In this document: one piece after another, positions 50,396-57,667 of the stretch
How the letters are laid out: each line of letters starts with the position of its first letter
Position numbering within the stretch: position 1 is the stretch's first letter
Assembly: GCF_003634095.1 (NCBI RefSeq)
Contig: NZ_RBIR01000007.1
Span: 1-64,000 of the forward strand
Direction: 5' to 3'
Length of the DNA stretch: 64,000 nucleotides
Source: Arthrobacter oryzae
GTDB lineage: Bacteria; Actinomycetota; Actinomycetes; Actinomycetales; Micrococcaceae
Notes under the pieces: model-generated
Seen by the model: only the letters and a program-made list of their open reading frames with translations
Databases searched by the model: none
Told to the model about the DNA's origin: nothing
Made by a program: the position numbers and the translations under genes

Positions 50396-51769
50396 GTGGC
50401 ACCCCCTCCGCCGCTAGAGGCGAACACAGCTACCTTGCCCGACTCCATCACCCAACCAATCGCCGTCGTCAACGGGCGCCTGCCGTGGCGCCACACATTC
50501 ATTTCGCTGAAGATCCGCAACTTCCGCATCTTCGCGATCGGGCACTTCATCGCCGTGGTGGCGCTCTGGATGCAGCGGATCGCCCAGGACTGGCTGGTGT
50601 TGCAGCTCTCCGGTTCCGTCACCGCCGTCGGCGTCACTGTGGCCTTGCAGTTCCTGCCGTCCCTGTTCCTCGGCCCGTGGGCAGGGATGATGGCGGACCG
50701 CTTCGCGAAGCGGAAGATTCTCATGCTGTGCCAGTCAGCGGCCGCAGTCTTGGCCGCTACCCTTGCCGTGCTGGCACTGAGCCAGCGGATCGAGGTCGGG
50801 CATGTTTATGCAATCGCGCTGATCCTGGGCCTCGTGACCGTCCTGGACCAGCCGGCGCGCCAGGTGTTCGTCAACGAACTGGTCGGACCCGGCTACCTGC
50901 GCAACGCGATCAGCGTCAACTCCACGATCTTTCAGCTCGGTGGCCTGATCGGTCCGGCGCTGGCCGGACTCCTGCTGACCGCCGTCGGGGCGGGGTGGGC
51001 CTTTGCCGCCAACGCGGTGGCCTGCTGCTTCACCGTGACCATGCTCCTGAGCCTGCGCAAAGATCAGTTGCAGGTCAGCGTTCCGGTTCCCAAGCGCCGC
51101 GGCATGCTGCGGGAAGGGCTGAACTACGCGCTCAGCAAGCCGACGATCTACTGGCCCTGGCTGATGGCAGGGTTCGTCGCCGTGTTCGCCATGAGCCTGC
51201 CGGTGCTGCTGGCCGCCTTCGCCGACCACGTCTACGACGCCGGTGCCGGCGGCTATGGCCTGCTGAACACCCTCGTGGCGCTCGGGGCGCTGGCCGGAGC
51301 AATTACCTCCACCCGGCGGCGCGAGCTGCGGTTGCGCTCGGTGGTCCTGGGGGCCGGGATGTACGGGCTCATGCTGTGCCTGGCATCCCTGGCGACGTCC
51401 ATGCCCTGGTTCGGGGCGGCCATGGTGCTGGCCGGCTTCTGGTGCCTGATGTTCCTCACCGCTGCCAACCAGCTGGTCCAAGTCAGCGCCAACCTCGCTA
51501 TCCGCGGGCGCGTCATGAGCCTGTACATCATGGTGCTGATAGGCGGTCAGGCGATCGGCGGCCCGATGATCGGGTGGCTCGCCGAGCACGCGGACCCGCA
51601 CACCGCTGTCCTCGTTTCCGGCGGGGTGCCGCTGCTGGCCGCCGCGACAATCGCCGTCGTTCTGGCGCGCCGCGGGCAGCTCATGCTGAAAGTGGATCTG
51701 AAGGACCGCCGCCGGTTCCTGCGGATCGTCCCGAGCCAGGGCCGGCGGCAGGAAACCGCTACGACTTAG
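50396..51769 (+). CDS. MFS transporter, EntS-like
   Basis: This 457-residue membrane protein has about 12 helices and belongs to the MFS_3 (enterobactin exporter-like) group. The helix 2-3 loop WAGMMADRFAKRKIL (about 99-113) and DQPARQVFVNELV near 157 are typical. It starts with GTG after a 140-base divergent region shared with a LysR gene. The substrate is unknown; drugs or small metabolites are usual for this group. Confidence 0.88.
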   Translation: MAPPPPLEANTATLPDSITQPIAVVNGRLPWRHTFISLKIRNFRIFAIGHFIAVVALWMQRIAQDWLVLQLSGSVTAVGVTVALQFLPSLFLGPWAGMMADRFAKRKILMLCQSAAAVLAATLAVLALSQRIEVGHVYAIALILGLVTVLDQPARQVFVNELVGPGYLRNAISVNSTIFQLGGLIGPALAGLLLTAVGAGWAFAANAVACCFTVTMLLSLRKDQLQVSVPVPKRRGMLREGLNYALSKPTIYWPWLMAGFVAVFAMSLPVLLAAFADHVYDAGAGGYGLLNTLVALGALAGAITSTRRRELRLRSVVLGAGMYGLMLCLASLATSMPWFGAAMVLAGFWCLMFLTAANQLVQVSANLAIRGRVMSLYIMVLIGGQAIGGPMIGWLAEHADPHTAVLVSGGVPLLAAATIAVVLARRGQLMLKVDLKDRRRFLRIVPSQGRRQETATT

Positions 51770-51781
51770 CCTTTTCGCGCC

Positions 51782-51829
51782 GAAATAGGACAGCCGCTGC
51801 GTGGATCCACGCAGCGGCTGTCCAATTTC
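51782..51829. terminator. Bidirectional terminator
   Basis: A perfect 36-base palindrome (51788-51823) is extended by GAAAT/ATTTC (51782-51786 and 51825-51829) after one mismatch. It lies between the convergent MFS gene and the CeoS-like gene. The A/T-rich outer arms give a T-rich end in both directions. Confidence 0.88.
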
Positions 51830-51877
51830 GTAGCGGATACCCGGGATCGGTGCAGAAACCCGGGAACCGCGGAAACC

Positions 51878-53038
51878 CTAGCCCGCCACGGGCAAGTGCG
51901 GGTACTCGGGCTCCCGCTTCTGGAACTGCAGCACATCGGGGTTCTGGACCACGCCGTCGCGGATTTCGATCGCGCGGCGGATGGTCTCGTTCGCGGTCCA
52001 CGCCTCGGGGCCGGCAAGCACGGTCTCGAGGAACGGCAGCAGGGCCTCGCTGATTTCCCAGCTGGAGGAATTCCACAGGTAGGAGGGGCTGTGGTCCACG
52101 GCGTAGTAGTCGATGTGGTCCCCGACCTTGAACATCGGTTCGGCGAAAGTGGTCGTTTTCGCCCAGCTGAAGCCCATGCCCTCATCGCAGGATACGTCCA
52201 CGATCAGGCTGCCGGGACGGAAAGCGGCCAGGTCCTCGGTGCGCAGGTAGGTCAGTGGCGCGTTGGGGTCCTGCAGGGTGCAGTTGACCACGATGTCGCG
52301 CTCGGCGAGGAACGGCGCCAGCGGCACGCGCCCGCGCTCGGTGATGACCTCGCTGAGGAACGGCGCCTCGTTGTCGTGATCGAACTGCGCGATCCGGACC
52401 GAGTGGATGGGCGAGCCCACCGCGGCAACCCCGCGGTTGGTCAGCACCTGCACGTCGTGGACGCCGTGGGCGTTCAACGCGGTCACGGCCCCGCGGGCGG
52501 TTGCCCCGAAGCCGATCACGACGGCGCTCAACCGGCGGCCGTAGTCGCCGGTGGATCCCGTCAGTGCCAGGGAATGCAGCACGGAGCAGTAGCCGGCGAG
52601 CTCGTTGTTCTTGTGGAAGACGTGGAGGCCGAAGCCGCCGTCGCTCGCCCAGTGGTTCATCGCCTCGAAGGCGATCAGCGTAAGTTTCTTGTCGATTGCC
52701 AGCTGCGTGATGGCCCGGTCCTGCACGCAGTGCGGCCAGCCCCAGAGGACTTGCCCGTCCCGGAGCTCGGCCAGGTCTTCGGGCTGCGGCTTGGGCAGCA
52801 GGACGACGTCGGCGTCGGCCAGCAGCTCCTGTCGCGGTGCGATGCGCCCCACGAGCGGCGCGAGCTCGGCGTCGGAGAGCCCGAATCGCTCGCCGTAGCC
52901 TTCCTCGAGGATCAGCCTGTCCCGGATTTCCGGCGCGATGCGGTCCAGATGCAGGGGGTGGATGGGGAGGCGCCGCTCGTCGGGTTTCCGGGTGGTGGCG
53001 AGGATGCCCAGGGTGAGGTGGTTCGAGGAACCGGTCAC
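51878..53038 (-). CDS. N5-(carboxyethyl)ornithine synthase-like / alanine dehydrogenase family protein
   Basis: This 386-residue protein has the two-domain alanine dehydrogenase/transhydrogenase fold. An N-terminal part has KPDERRLPIHPLHL, and a Rossmann domain has VVIGFGATARGAVTAL near 170, followed by GSLIVDVSCDEGMGF and DHIDYYAVDHSPSYLW. The closest family I recognise is N5-(carboxyethyl)ornithine synthase, which joins pyruvate to the side-chain amine of ornithine or lysine with NADPH. Substrate assignment is tentative. Its start overlaps the stop of the 49-residue basic protein by four bases, so the two are translationally coupled. Confidence 0.75.
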   Translation of the reverse strand: MTGSSNHLTLGILATTRKPDERRLPIHPLHLDRIAPEIRDRLILEEGYGERFGLSDAELAPLVGRIAPRQELLADADVVLLPKPQPEDLAELRDGQVLWGWPHCVQDRAITQLAIDKKLTLIAFEAMNHWASDGGFGLHVFHKNNELAGYCSVLHSLALTGSTGDYGRRLSAVVIGFGATARGAVTALNAHGVHDVQVLTNRGVAAVGSPIHSVRIAQFDHDNEAPFLSEVITERGRVPLAPFLAERDIVVNCTLQDPNAPLTYLRTEDLAAFRPGSLIVDVSCDEGMGFSWAKTTTFAEPMFKVGDHIDYYAVDHSPSYLWNSSSWEISEALLPFLETVLAGPEAWTANETIRRAIEIRDGVVQNPDVLQFQKREPEYPHLPVAG

Positions 53039-53184
53039 TTCTTCTTGGGGCTCGCCGTCTTGGCGGCCGTCACCTTGTCCAGGGAGCTGGCCGGCGCTGA
53101 TGCGGCCCTCTTGTCAGCGCGCTTTTCCTTGATGGACTTGCCGGCTTTTTTGGATGCTGCTTGACGGGGGGACTTGTCAGCCAT
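53035..53184 (-). CDS. 49-residue lysine-rich basic protein
   Basis: This very small, highly basic protein (MADKSPRQAASKKAG..., ending SPKKK) has many Lys, Ala and Ser and no hydrophobic core, so it is probably disordered and may bind nucleic acid. AGGAGC six bases before the ATG at 53184 gives a good start, and the frame ends in an ATGA overlap with the CeoS-like gene. Similar short KEKR-type proteins are, to my knowledge, widespread in Arthrobacter and relatives without a known function. Confidence 0.8.
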   Translation of the reverse strand: MADKSPRQAASKKAGKSIKEKRADKRAASAPASSLDKVTAAKTASPKKK

Positions 53185-53199
53185 GATTGCTCCTGTAGC

Positions 53200-53216
53200 G
53201 GAACCGAAGAGGTTCC
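53200..53216 (-). other. Leader hairpin before the basic protein
   Basis: GGAACC (53200-53205) and GGTTCC (53211-53216) form a 6-bp hairpin with a five-base loop, just upstream of the ribosome binding site of the 49-residue protein. Any regulatory effect is unknown. Confidence 0.4.
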
Positions 53217-53286
53217 TGACTTCTGACCATACAGGTAGCAACCTAATGGGAGCCGTGGCGGAGCGGCATGGAGTCAAGGCGGGGAT

Positions 53287-53360
53287 TGGAGCGGCTGACG
53301 GGAATCGAACCCGCGTATCAAGCTTGGGAAGCTAGCGCTCTACCATTGAGCTACAGCCGC
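53287..53360 (-). tRNA. tRNA-Gly (anticodon CCC)
   Basis: This is a 74-base tRNA, including an encoded CCA end (53289-53287). The acceptor GCGGCTG pairs with CAGCCGC, the D-arm is GCTC...GAGC, and the T-arm contains GGGTTCGAATCCC. The anticodon loop TTCCCAA gives CCC, reading GGG codons. The anticodon stem has one T-T mismatch at its second pair. It is transcribed towards the basic-protein gene, 100 bases away. Confidence 0.93.
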
Positions 53361-53690
53361 AGTGGGGCCAGCCAGCGTGCTGGACTTTGCCCCGGTGAAA
53401 CAACGAGATTTACATTACCCCAGTCTGGCGGCGTCGTTGAACACCTCCGGTGGTGAAATCGTGGACCGGCCGGTCCACGGGGCGCGGATCCCCCGGGCAG
53501 CGGCGGGCAGCGGCTTGGCCGGACGCGGCGCCGCAACGGTTCGCGGGGCATCTTGGCCGCAGGGGTGCGCGGGCCGCAGGCGCCCACCCCGAAGATATGT
53601 CAGCCATGGAATATACGCTGCGTGAAATATCCGGTGAAGTCATACAAGGTGGCTGCGCCCGTCAGTGCGGCCCGGCATGGCGCCGTGCGG
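53361..53690. other. Intergenic region between tRNA-Gly and dcd
   Basis: About 330 bases lie between the divergent tRNA and dcd genes. Apart from the 20-base palindrome at 53460-53479, nothing distinct is seen. The AT-richer part at 53395-53420 could hold the tRNA promoter. Confidence 0.4.
53460..53479. other. 20-bp perfect palindrome
   Basis: CGTGGACCGGCCGGTCCACG is fully self-complementary with no spacer. A hairpin would have to open its centre, so a binding site for a dimeric protein is as likely as a terminator. Confidence 0.55.
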
Positions 53691-53696
53691 TATTTT
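53691..53696 (+). promoter_or_regulatory. Candidate dcd -10 element, leaderless
   Basis: TATTTT ends seven bases before the dcd GTG, with no ribosome binding site between them. This spacing fits a transcript starting on the start codon. Confidence 0.45.
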
Positions 53697-53703
53697 TGAC
53701 CTT

Positions 53704-54279
53704 GTGCTGATCTCTGACCGCGACATTCGAACCGAACTCGACTCCCAGCGGATTGTCCTTGAACCGTTCGACCCTGCCATGGTCCAGCCGTCCTCCGTGG
53801 ACGTCAGAATCGATAAGTTCTTCCGTCTGTTCGACAACCACAAGTACGCTCACATTGATCCGGCCGAGGAACAGCCCGAGCTGACCCGGCTGGTGGAGGT
53901 GGAGCCGGGCGAGCCGTTCATTCTGCACCCGGGCGAGTTCGTCCTCGGCTCCACGTACGAGACCGTGACGCTTCCGGATGACATTGCGGCGCGCCTCGAG
54001 GGCAAGTCCTCGCTGGGCCGGCTCGGGCTGCTGACGCACTCGACGGCGGGGTTCATTGATCCGGGGTTCTCCGGCCACGTCACGCTGGAGCTGTCCAACA
54101 TGGCCACGCTGCCCATCAAGCTGTGGCCGGGCATGAAAATCGGCCAGCTGTGCTTCTTCCGCCTTTCCTCGGCAGCGGAGCACCCCTACGGGTCCGGGGA
54201 ATACGGCAACCGCTACCAGGGCCAGCGCGGCCCAACTGCCAGCCGCAGCCACCTGAATTTTCACCGCACCGACATTTAG
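53704..54279 (+). CDS. dcd: dCTP deaminase (possibly bifunctional with dUTPase)
   Basis: This 191-residue trimeric enzyme deaminates dCTP on the way to dTTP. The active-site block [20 protein letters not shown] (98-117) and [14 protein letters not shown] (118-130) give S102, R106, A115, D119 and E129. These residues correspond to those of the mycobacterial Dcd, which also hydrolyses dUTP to dUMP; the same dual activity is likely but inferred. The GTG at 53704 matches the family N-terminus (LISDRDI). The gene appears to have its own leaderless promoter. Confidence 0.94.
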   Translation: MLISDRDIRTELDSQRIVLEPFDPAMVQPSSVDVRIDKFFRLFDNHKYAHIDPAEEQPELTRLVEVEPGEPFILHPGEFVLGSTYETVTLPDDIAARLEGKSSLGRLGLLTHSTAGFIDPGFSGHVTLELSNMATLPIKLWPGMKIGQLCFFRLSSAAEHPYGSGEYGNRYQGQRGPTASRSHLNFHRTDI

Positions 54280-54307
54280 GGGCGGGCCGGCGCAGTTCCT
54301 GGCGGCT

Positions 54308-55504
54308 TCAGGCCGGGCCGGAGGTCCGGTAGGCCGGCCGCCTGACCGGACGGCGGAATAGCCGGACGATCGGTTCCACGAATCGAGCGGCCAGCGGCCC
54401 CGCGATCGCCATGATCAGCACGTAGGCCGTGGCAAGGGCCGCCAGCTCCGGTGGCACCACGCCGGAGGCGACGGCCAGGCCGGCGATGACGATGGAAAAT
54501 TCGCCGCGCGCAATGAGTGCGGCCCCCGCCCGGAAACGGCCGGGAATCCCGATCCCGGCCCGCTTGGCCGCCCAGACGCCCGTGACCACCTTGGTGGCCG
54601 CGGTGACTATGGCCAGCAACAGCGCCCAGCCGAGGACCGGGGGGATGGACCGAGGGTCGGTGTTGAGGCCGAAAACCACGAAGAAGATCGCGGCGAAGAG
54701 GTCCCGGAGCGGCTCCAGGACGCGCGTGGCGCTGTGGGCCGTGGCCCCGGATATCGCGATGCCGAGCATGAACGCGCCCACCGCCGCGGAAACCTGCATG
54801 GCGGCCGCGAGCCCCGCGACCAGCAGGGCGGCGCCGAGCAGATTGAGCAGGAAGACCTCGGAGTTTTCGCTGTGCACGGCCTTGGAGACGTGGTGGCCGT
54901 GCCGCAGCGCCACAACCAGGACCAGGCTGACGACGGCCAGGGAGATGCCGACGGTCTGCAGTCCCAGCACGATGCTGACGCCGGCCAGCGTGGCGGTCAA
55001 GACGGGCAGGTACACGGCCATGGCGAGGTCCTCGAAGACCAGGATGGAAAGGACCACCGGGGTCTCCCGGTTGCCGATCCGGCCGAGGTCGGTGATCACC
55101 TTGGCCGCGATCCCGGACGACGAAATATAGGTCACCCCGCCCATCACCATCGCCCCCACGACGCCCCACCCCAGCATCAGCGCGAGGCCCGCCCCGGGCA
55201 CGAAATTGAGCAGCAGATCCAGGACGCCCGCCTGCCAGGACCGCCGCAGCCCGGTGACGAGCTCGGCCGCCGTATATTCCAGACCAAGCATGAGCAGCAG
55301 GAGGATGACGCCGATCTCCCCGGAAAGGTGCGCGAACTCGTGCATGCCTTCGAGTTTGACGAGGCCTCCCGCGCCGAAGAACAGGCCGCCCACAAGGTAG
55401 AGGGGAATCGGAGACATCCCGATCCGCCCGGCCAGTCTGGCCAGCAGACCGAGGCAGAAGACGACAGCCCCCAGCTCGATCAGGGTCAGGGCGAGCGGAT
55501 CCAT
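54308..55504 (-). CDS. Cation:proton antiporter (CPA2, KhtU/KefB-like)
   Basis: This 398-residue membrane protein has about 12 helices of the Na+/H+ exchanger CPA2 family. Conserved parts are GEIGVILLLLMLGLEYTAAEL near 62-82, ISSSGIAAKVITDLG near 127, and ILVFEDLAMAVYLPVL near 153, whose acidic residue lies at the ion site. It has no C-terminal RCK domain; the neighbouring gene supplies a separate regulatory subunit, as in the KhtTU potassium/proton antiporter of Bacillus. The stop of that gene lies five bases upstream. Confidence 0.9.
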   Translation of the reverse strand: MDPLALTLIELGAVVFCLGLLARLAGRIGMSPIPLYLVGGLFFGAGGLVKLEGMHEFAHLSGEIGVILLLLMLGLEYTAAELVTGLRRSWQAGVLDLLLNFVPGAGLALMLGWGVVGAMVMGGVTYISSSGIAAKVITDLGRIGNRETPVVLSILVFEDLAMAVYLPVLTATLAGVSIVLGLQTVGISLAVVSLVLVVALRHGHHVSKAVHSENSEVFLLNLLGAALLVAGLAAAMQVSAAVGAFMLGIAISGATAHSATRVLEPLRDLFAAIFFVVFGLNTDPRSIPPVLGWALLLAIVTAATKVVTGVWAAKRAGIGIPGRFRAGAALIARGEFSIVIAGLAVASGVVPPELAALATAYVLIMAIAGPLAARFVEPIVRLFRRPVRRPAYRTSGPA

Positions 55505-55509
55505 GCCGC

Positions 55510-55992
55510 TTATCCGTTGCGGAGGATGCTGGCCGCCGTGTCCAGGCCTTCTTGCGTTCCCACCGCGATGAGGAGGTCACCGGGGTGGAGCACGACGTCG
55601 GGCGCCGGCGAGGGCAGGACCTCGCCTTCGCGCATGATGGCCACGATCGACACTCCGCTGCGGGTGCGGATGCATGCCTTGCCCATCGGCTGGTTTTGGA
55701 AGGGTGACTCCGCGCTGATCGAAAACTGGCGGGTGACAATGCCGGGGACTTCCCGGTGGGCTTCGGAGAGTTGCATGGCCAGGCGCTGGCCGCCCAACAG
55801 GTTCCCCAGGGCGGCCGCCTCGTCCGCGGTCAGCGGGACCGAAGCCAGGCAGGTGTCAGGATCGTCCCACGTCGAGACAATAAGCTCCGTCTGGCCTTCC
55901 CGGTATTCGACGACGCCGATCCGGCGTCCCGAGGCAGTCATGAAGTCCTTGCGCCGGCCGAGGCCGGGGAGGTCCGTTTCATCCACGTTCAT
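55510..55992 (-). CDS. Antiporter regulatory subunit with RCK-C (TrkA-C) domain, KhtT-like
   Basis: This 160-residue cytoplasmic protein has an N-terminal KhtT-like part (about 1-70) and a C-terminal TrkA-C/RCK-C ligand-binding domain (about 85-158) ending GDLLIAVGTQEGLDTAASIL. In KhtTU systems the subunit gates the antiporter in response to nucleotides or pH. It is the first gene of the pair, with the antiporter following after five bases. Confidence 0.88.
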   Translation of the reverse strand: MNVDETDLPGLGRRKDFMTASGRRIGVVEYREGQTELIVSTWDDPDTCLASVPLTADEAAALGNLLGGQRLAMQLSEAHREVPGIVTRQFSISAESPFQNQPMGKACIRTRSGVSIVAIMREGEVLPSPAPDVVLHPGDLLIAVGTQEGLDTAASILRNG

Positions 55993-56031
55993 ATCCTCAG
56001 CCTAGTGCTGGAGGAGGAATTTCGGACGTCC

Positions 56032-57432
56032 TTAGGGCCGGGGGAGAACCGCGATTTCAGTCCGGTCCGGTGCCTTGACCGGCAGGAGGACGAGCAGGCC
56101 CGCCAGGAGCACCGCCATGATGCCGGCGATGCCCCACCGCTGGGCCTCCCCGGTGGCGACGAGCGGGGTGGCGACCGTGATGCACAGGGTGAACAAGGCC
56201 GGGGCAAGGAAGCTCACGGCCCGGCCCGTGGTGGCGTAGAGGCCGAAAAGCTCGCCGGATTCGCCATGCGGGGCGAGCCGGGCGAGGTAGGCGCGGGAGG
56301 AGGACTGGGCCGGCCCCACGAAGAGGCAGAGCAACAGCCCGAAGGTCCAGAAGGTGGTGGTCCCGGCCCAAGTGCCGCCGAGGAATTCGTAGGTGGCGTT
56401 GCCGAGCCACAGGATGGCGCTGCCGGCGAGCAGCAGCCCGGCCAGGGACGCGATGATGACGGCCTTGGGCCCGATCCTGTCATCGAAAAAGCCCCCCAAG
56501 ATGGCGCCGACGGCCGCCACGACGTTGCCGAAGATCGCGAAGAAGATGACGTCCTTGAGTTCGAAGCCAAAAGTTCCGGCCGCGATCACGCCCCCAAAAG
56601 TGAATATCGCGGCCAGGCCGTCCCGGAAGATGGCGGACGCGAGCAGGAAGTAGATGGTGTGCGGGCTGGTCCGGTAGATCGCCCTGATCCGCCGGACAAG
56701 CAGGCCGTAGGAGGCGAAGAAGCCCAGCCGTGGGCTGTCCTCCGCGCGGGGCAGTTCCGGCACGGCGAAGAGCACTGGGAGGGCGAAAATCAGGAACCAC
56801 AGGGCCGAGAACACGGCCACCAGGCGGATGTTGAGGCTGTCCGCCGTGGAGGCGCCAAACCAATCGAAGCTGGGCTGGACGAAGAGCTGGAGCACAATCA
56901 GCAGCGCCACGATGCCGCCGAGGTACCCCATGCCCCAGCCGAAGCCGCTGACCTTCCCGATGTTCCGCGGGGTGGAAATCTGGGCGAGCATGGCGTTGTA
57001 GTTGACCCCGGCGAATTCGAAGAAAACGTTGCCCAGCGCAATCAGCGTGACGCCGAGGACCAGGAAGTCCGGCCGCGGGAAGACAAAGAAACACAGCCCG
57101 GTCAGGAGCGCGACGGCGGCCGTGTTGACGCCCAGCCACAGCTTGCGCCTGCCGCCGGTATCCGACCGCTGCCCGGTGACGGGCGCCAGGAGCGCGATGG
57201 CCAGCCCGGCGACGGCCAGGGCGGTGCCGAGCACCGCCGAGGCCTGGTCCTCGCCGCCGAATGATTTGGAGGTCAAATAGACGGTGAAGACGAACGTTGT
57301 CATGACGGCATTGAAGGCTGCCGAACCCCAGTCCCATGCCGCCCACGCCAGGATGCGGCCCTTGTGCGAGACGGGACTTCCCGATTCCAGTTCGGACGAC
57401 CCTCGCGTGGCCTCGGCGGCGGCAGTGTTCAT
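56032..57432 (-). CDS. UMF1-type MFS transporter (Atg22-like)
   Basis: This 466-residue membrane protein has about 12 helices of the UMF1/Atg22 family. The family start AWAAWDWGSAAFNAVMTTFVFTVY (about 28-51) and APVTGQRSDTGGRRK near 82-96 are typical. Relatives in fungi export amino acids from the vacuole; bacterial substrates are unknown. The ATG at 57432 was chosen because the family N-terminus begins shortly after; the open frame 44 codons upstream looks non-coding. It is convergent with nothing and divergent from the mrp operon. Confidence 0.85.
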   Translation of the reverse strand: MNTAAAEATRGSSELESGSPVSHKGRILAWAAWDWGSAAFNAVMTTFVFTVYLTSKSFGGEDQASAVLGTALAVAGLAIALLAPVTGQRSDTGGRRKLWLGVNTAAVALLTGLCFFVFPRPDFLVLGVTLIALGNVFFEFAGVNYNAMLAQISTPRNIGKVSGFGWGMGYLGGIVALLIVLQLFVQPSFDWFGASTADSLNIRLVAVFSALWFLIFALPVLFAVPELPRAEDSPRLGFFASYGLLVRRIRAIYRTSPHTIYFLLASAIFRDGLAAIFTFGGVIAAGTFGFELKDVIFFAIFGNVVAAVGAILGGFFDDRIGPKAVIIASLAGLLLAGSAILWLGNATYEFLGGTWAGTTTFWTFGLLLCLFVGPAQSSSRAYLARLAPHGESGELFGLYATTGRAVSFLAPALFTLCITVATPLVATGEAQRWGIAGIMAVLLAGLLVLLPVKAPDRTEIAVLPRP

Positions 57433-57581
57433 AGCCTGAATGGTAGCGGCCCAAGGTGCCCGCTGACCGTCTCGGCGGAGTGTCCCGGCGCGGTGTTGCC
57501 GCCCGGCGATTAGCGGCGGCATGACTTTTGCTACGAATTGTTCAGCAGCCGGCGCCCCTGCCAAAAGAATTTGTACACGCT

Positions 57582-57590
57582 TGGTAAACT
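57582..57590 (+). promoter_or_regulatory. Candidate mrp operon promoter (extended -10)
   Basis: TGG-TAAACT is an extended -10 element 78 bases before the mrpA start, in the AT-richer part of the divergent region. No clear -35 is present, as is allowed for extended -10 promoters. Confidence 0.4.
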
Positions 57591-57667
57591 GTCGGCACCG
57601 AACCTAACAAATGACCCGCCTGCTCCAACTTGCTGAAAATCGAAATTCTGACGTTGCGGAGACACCA

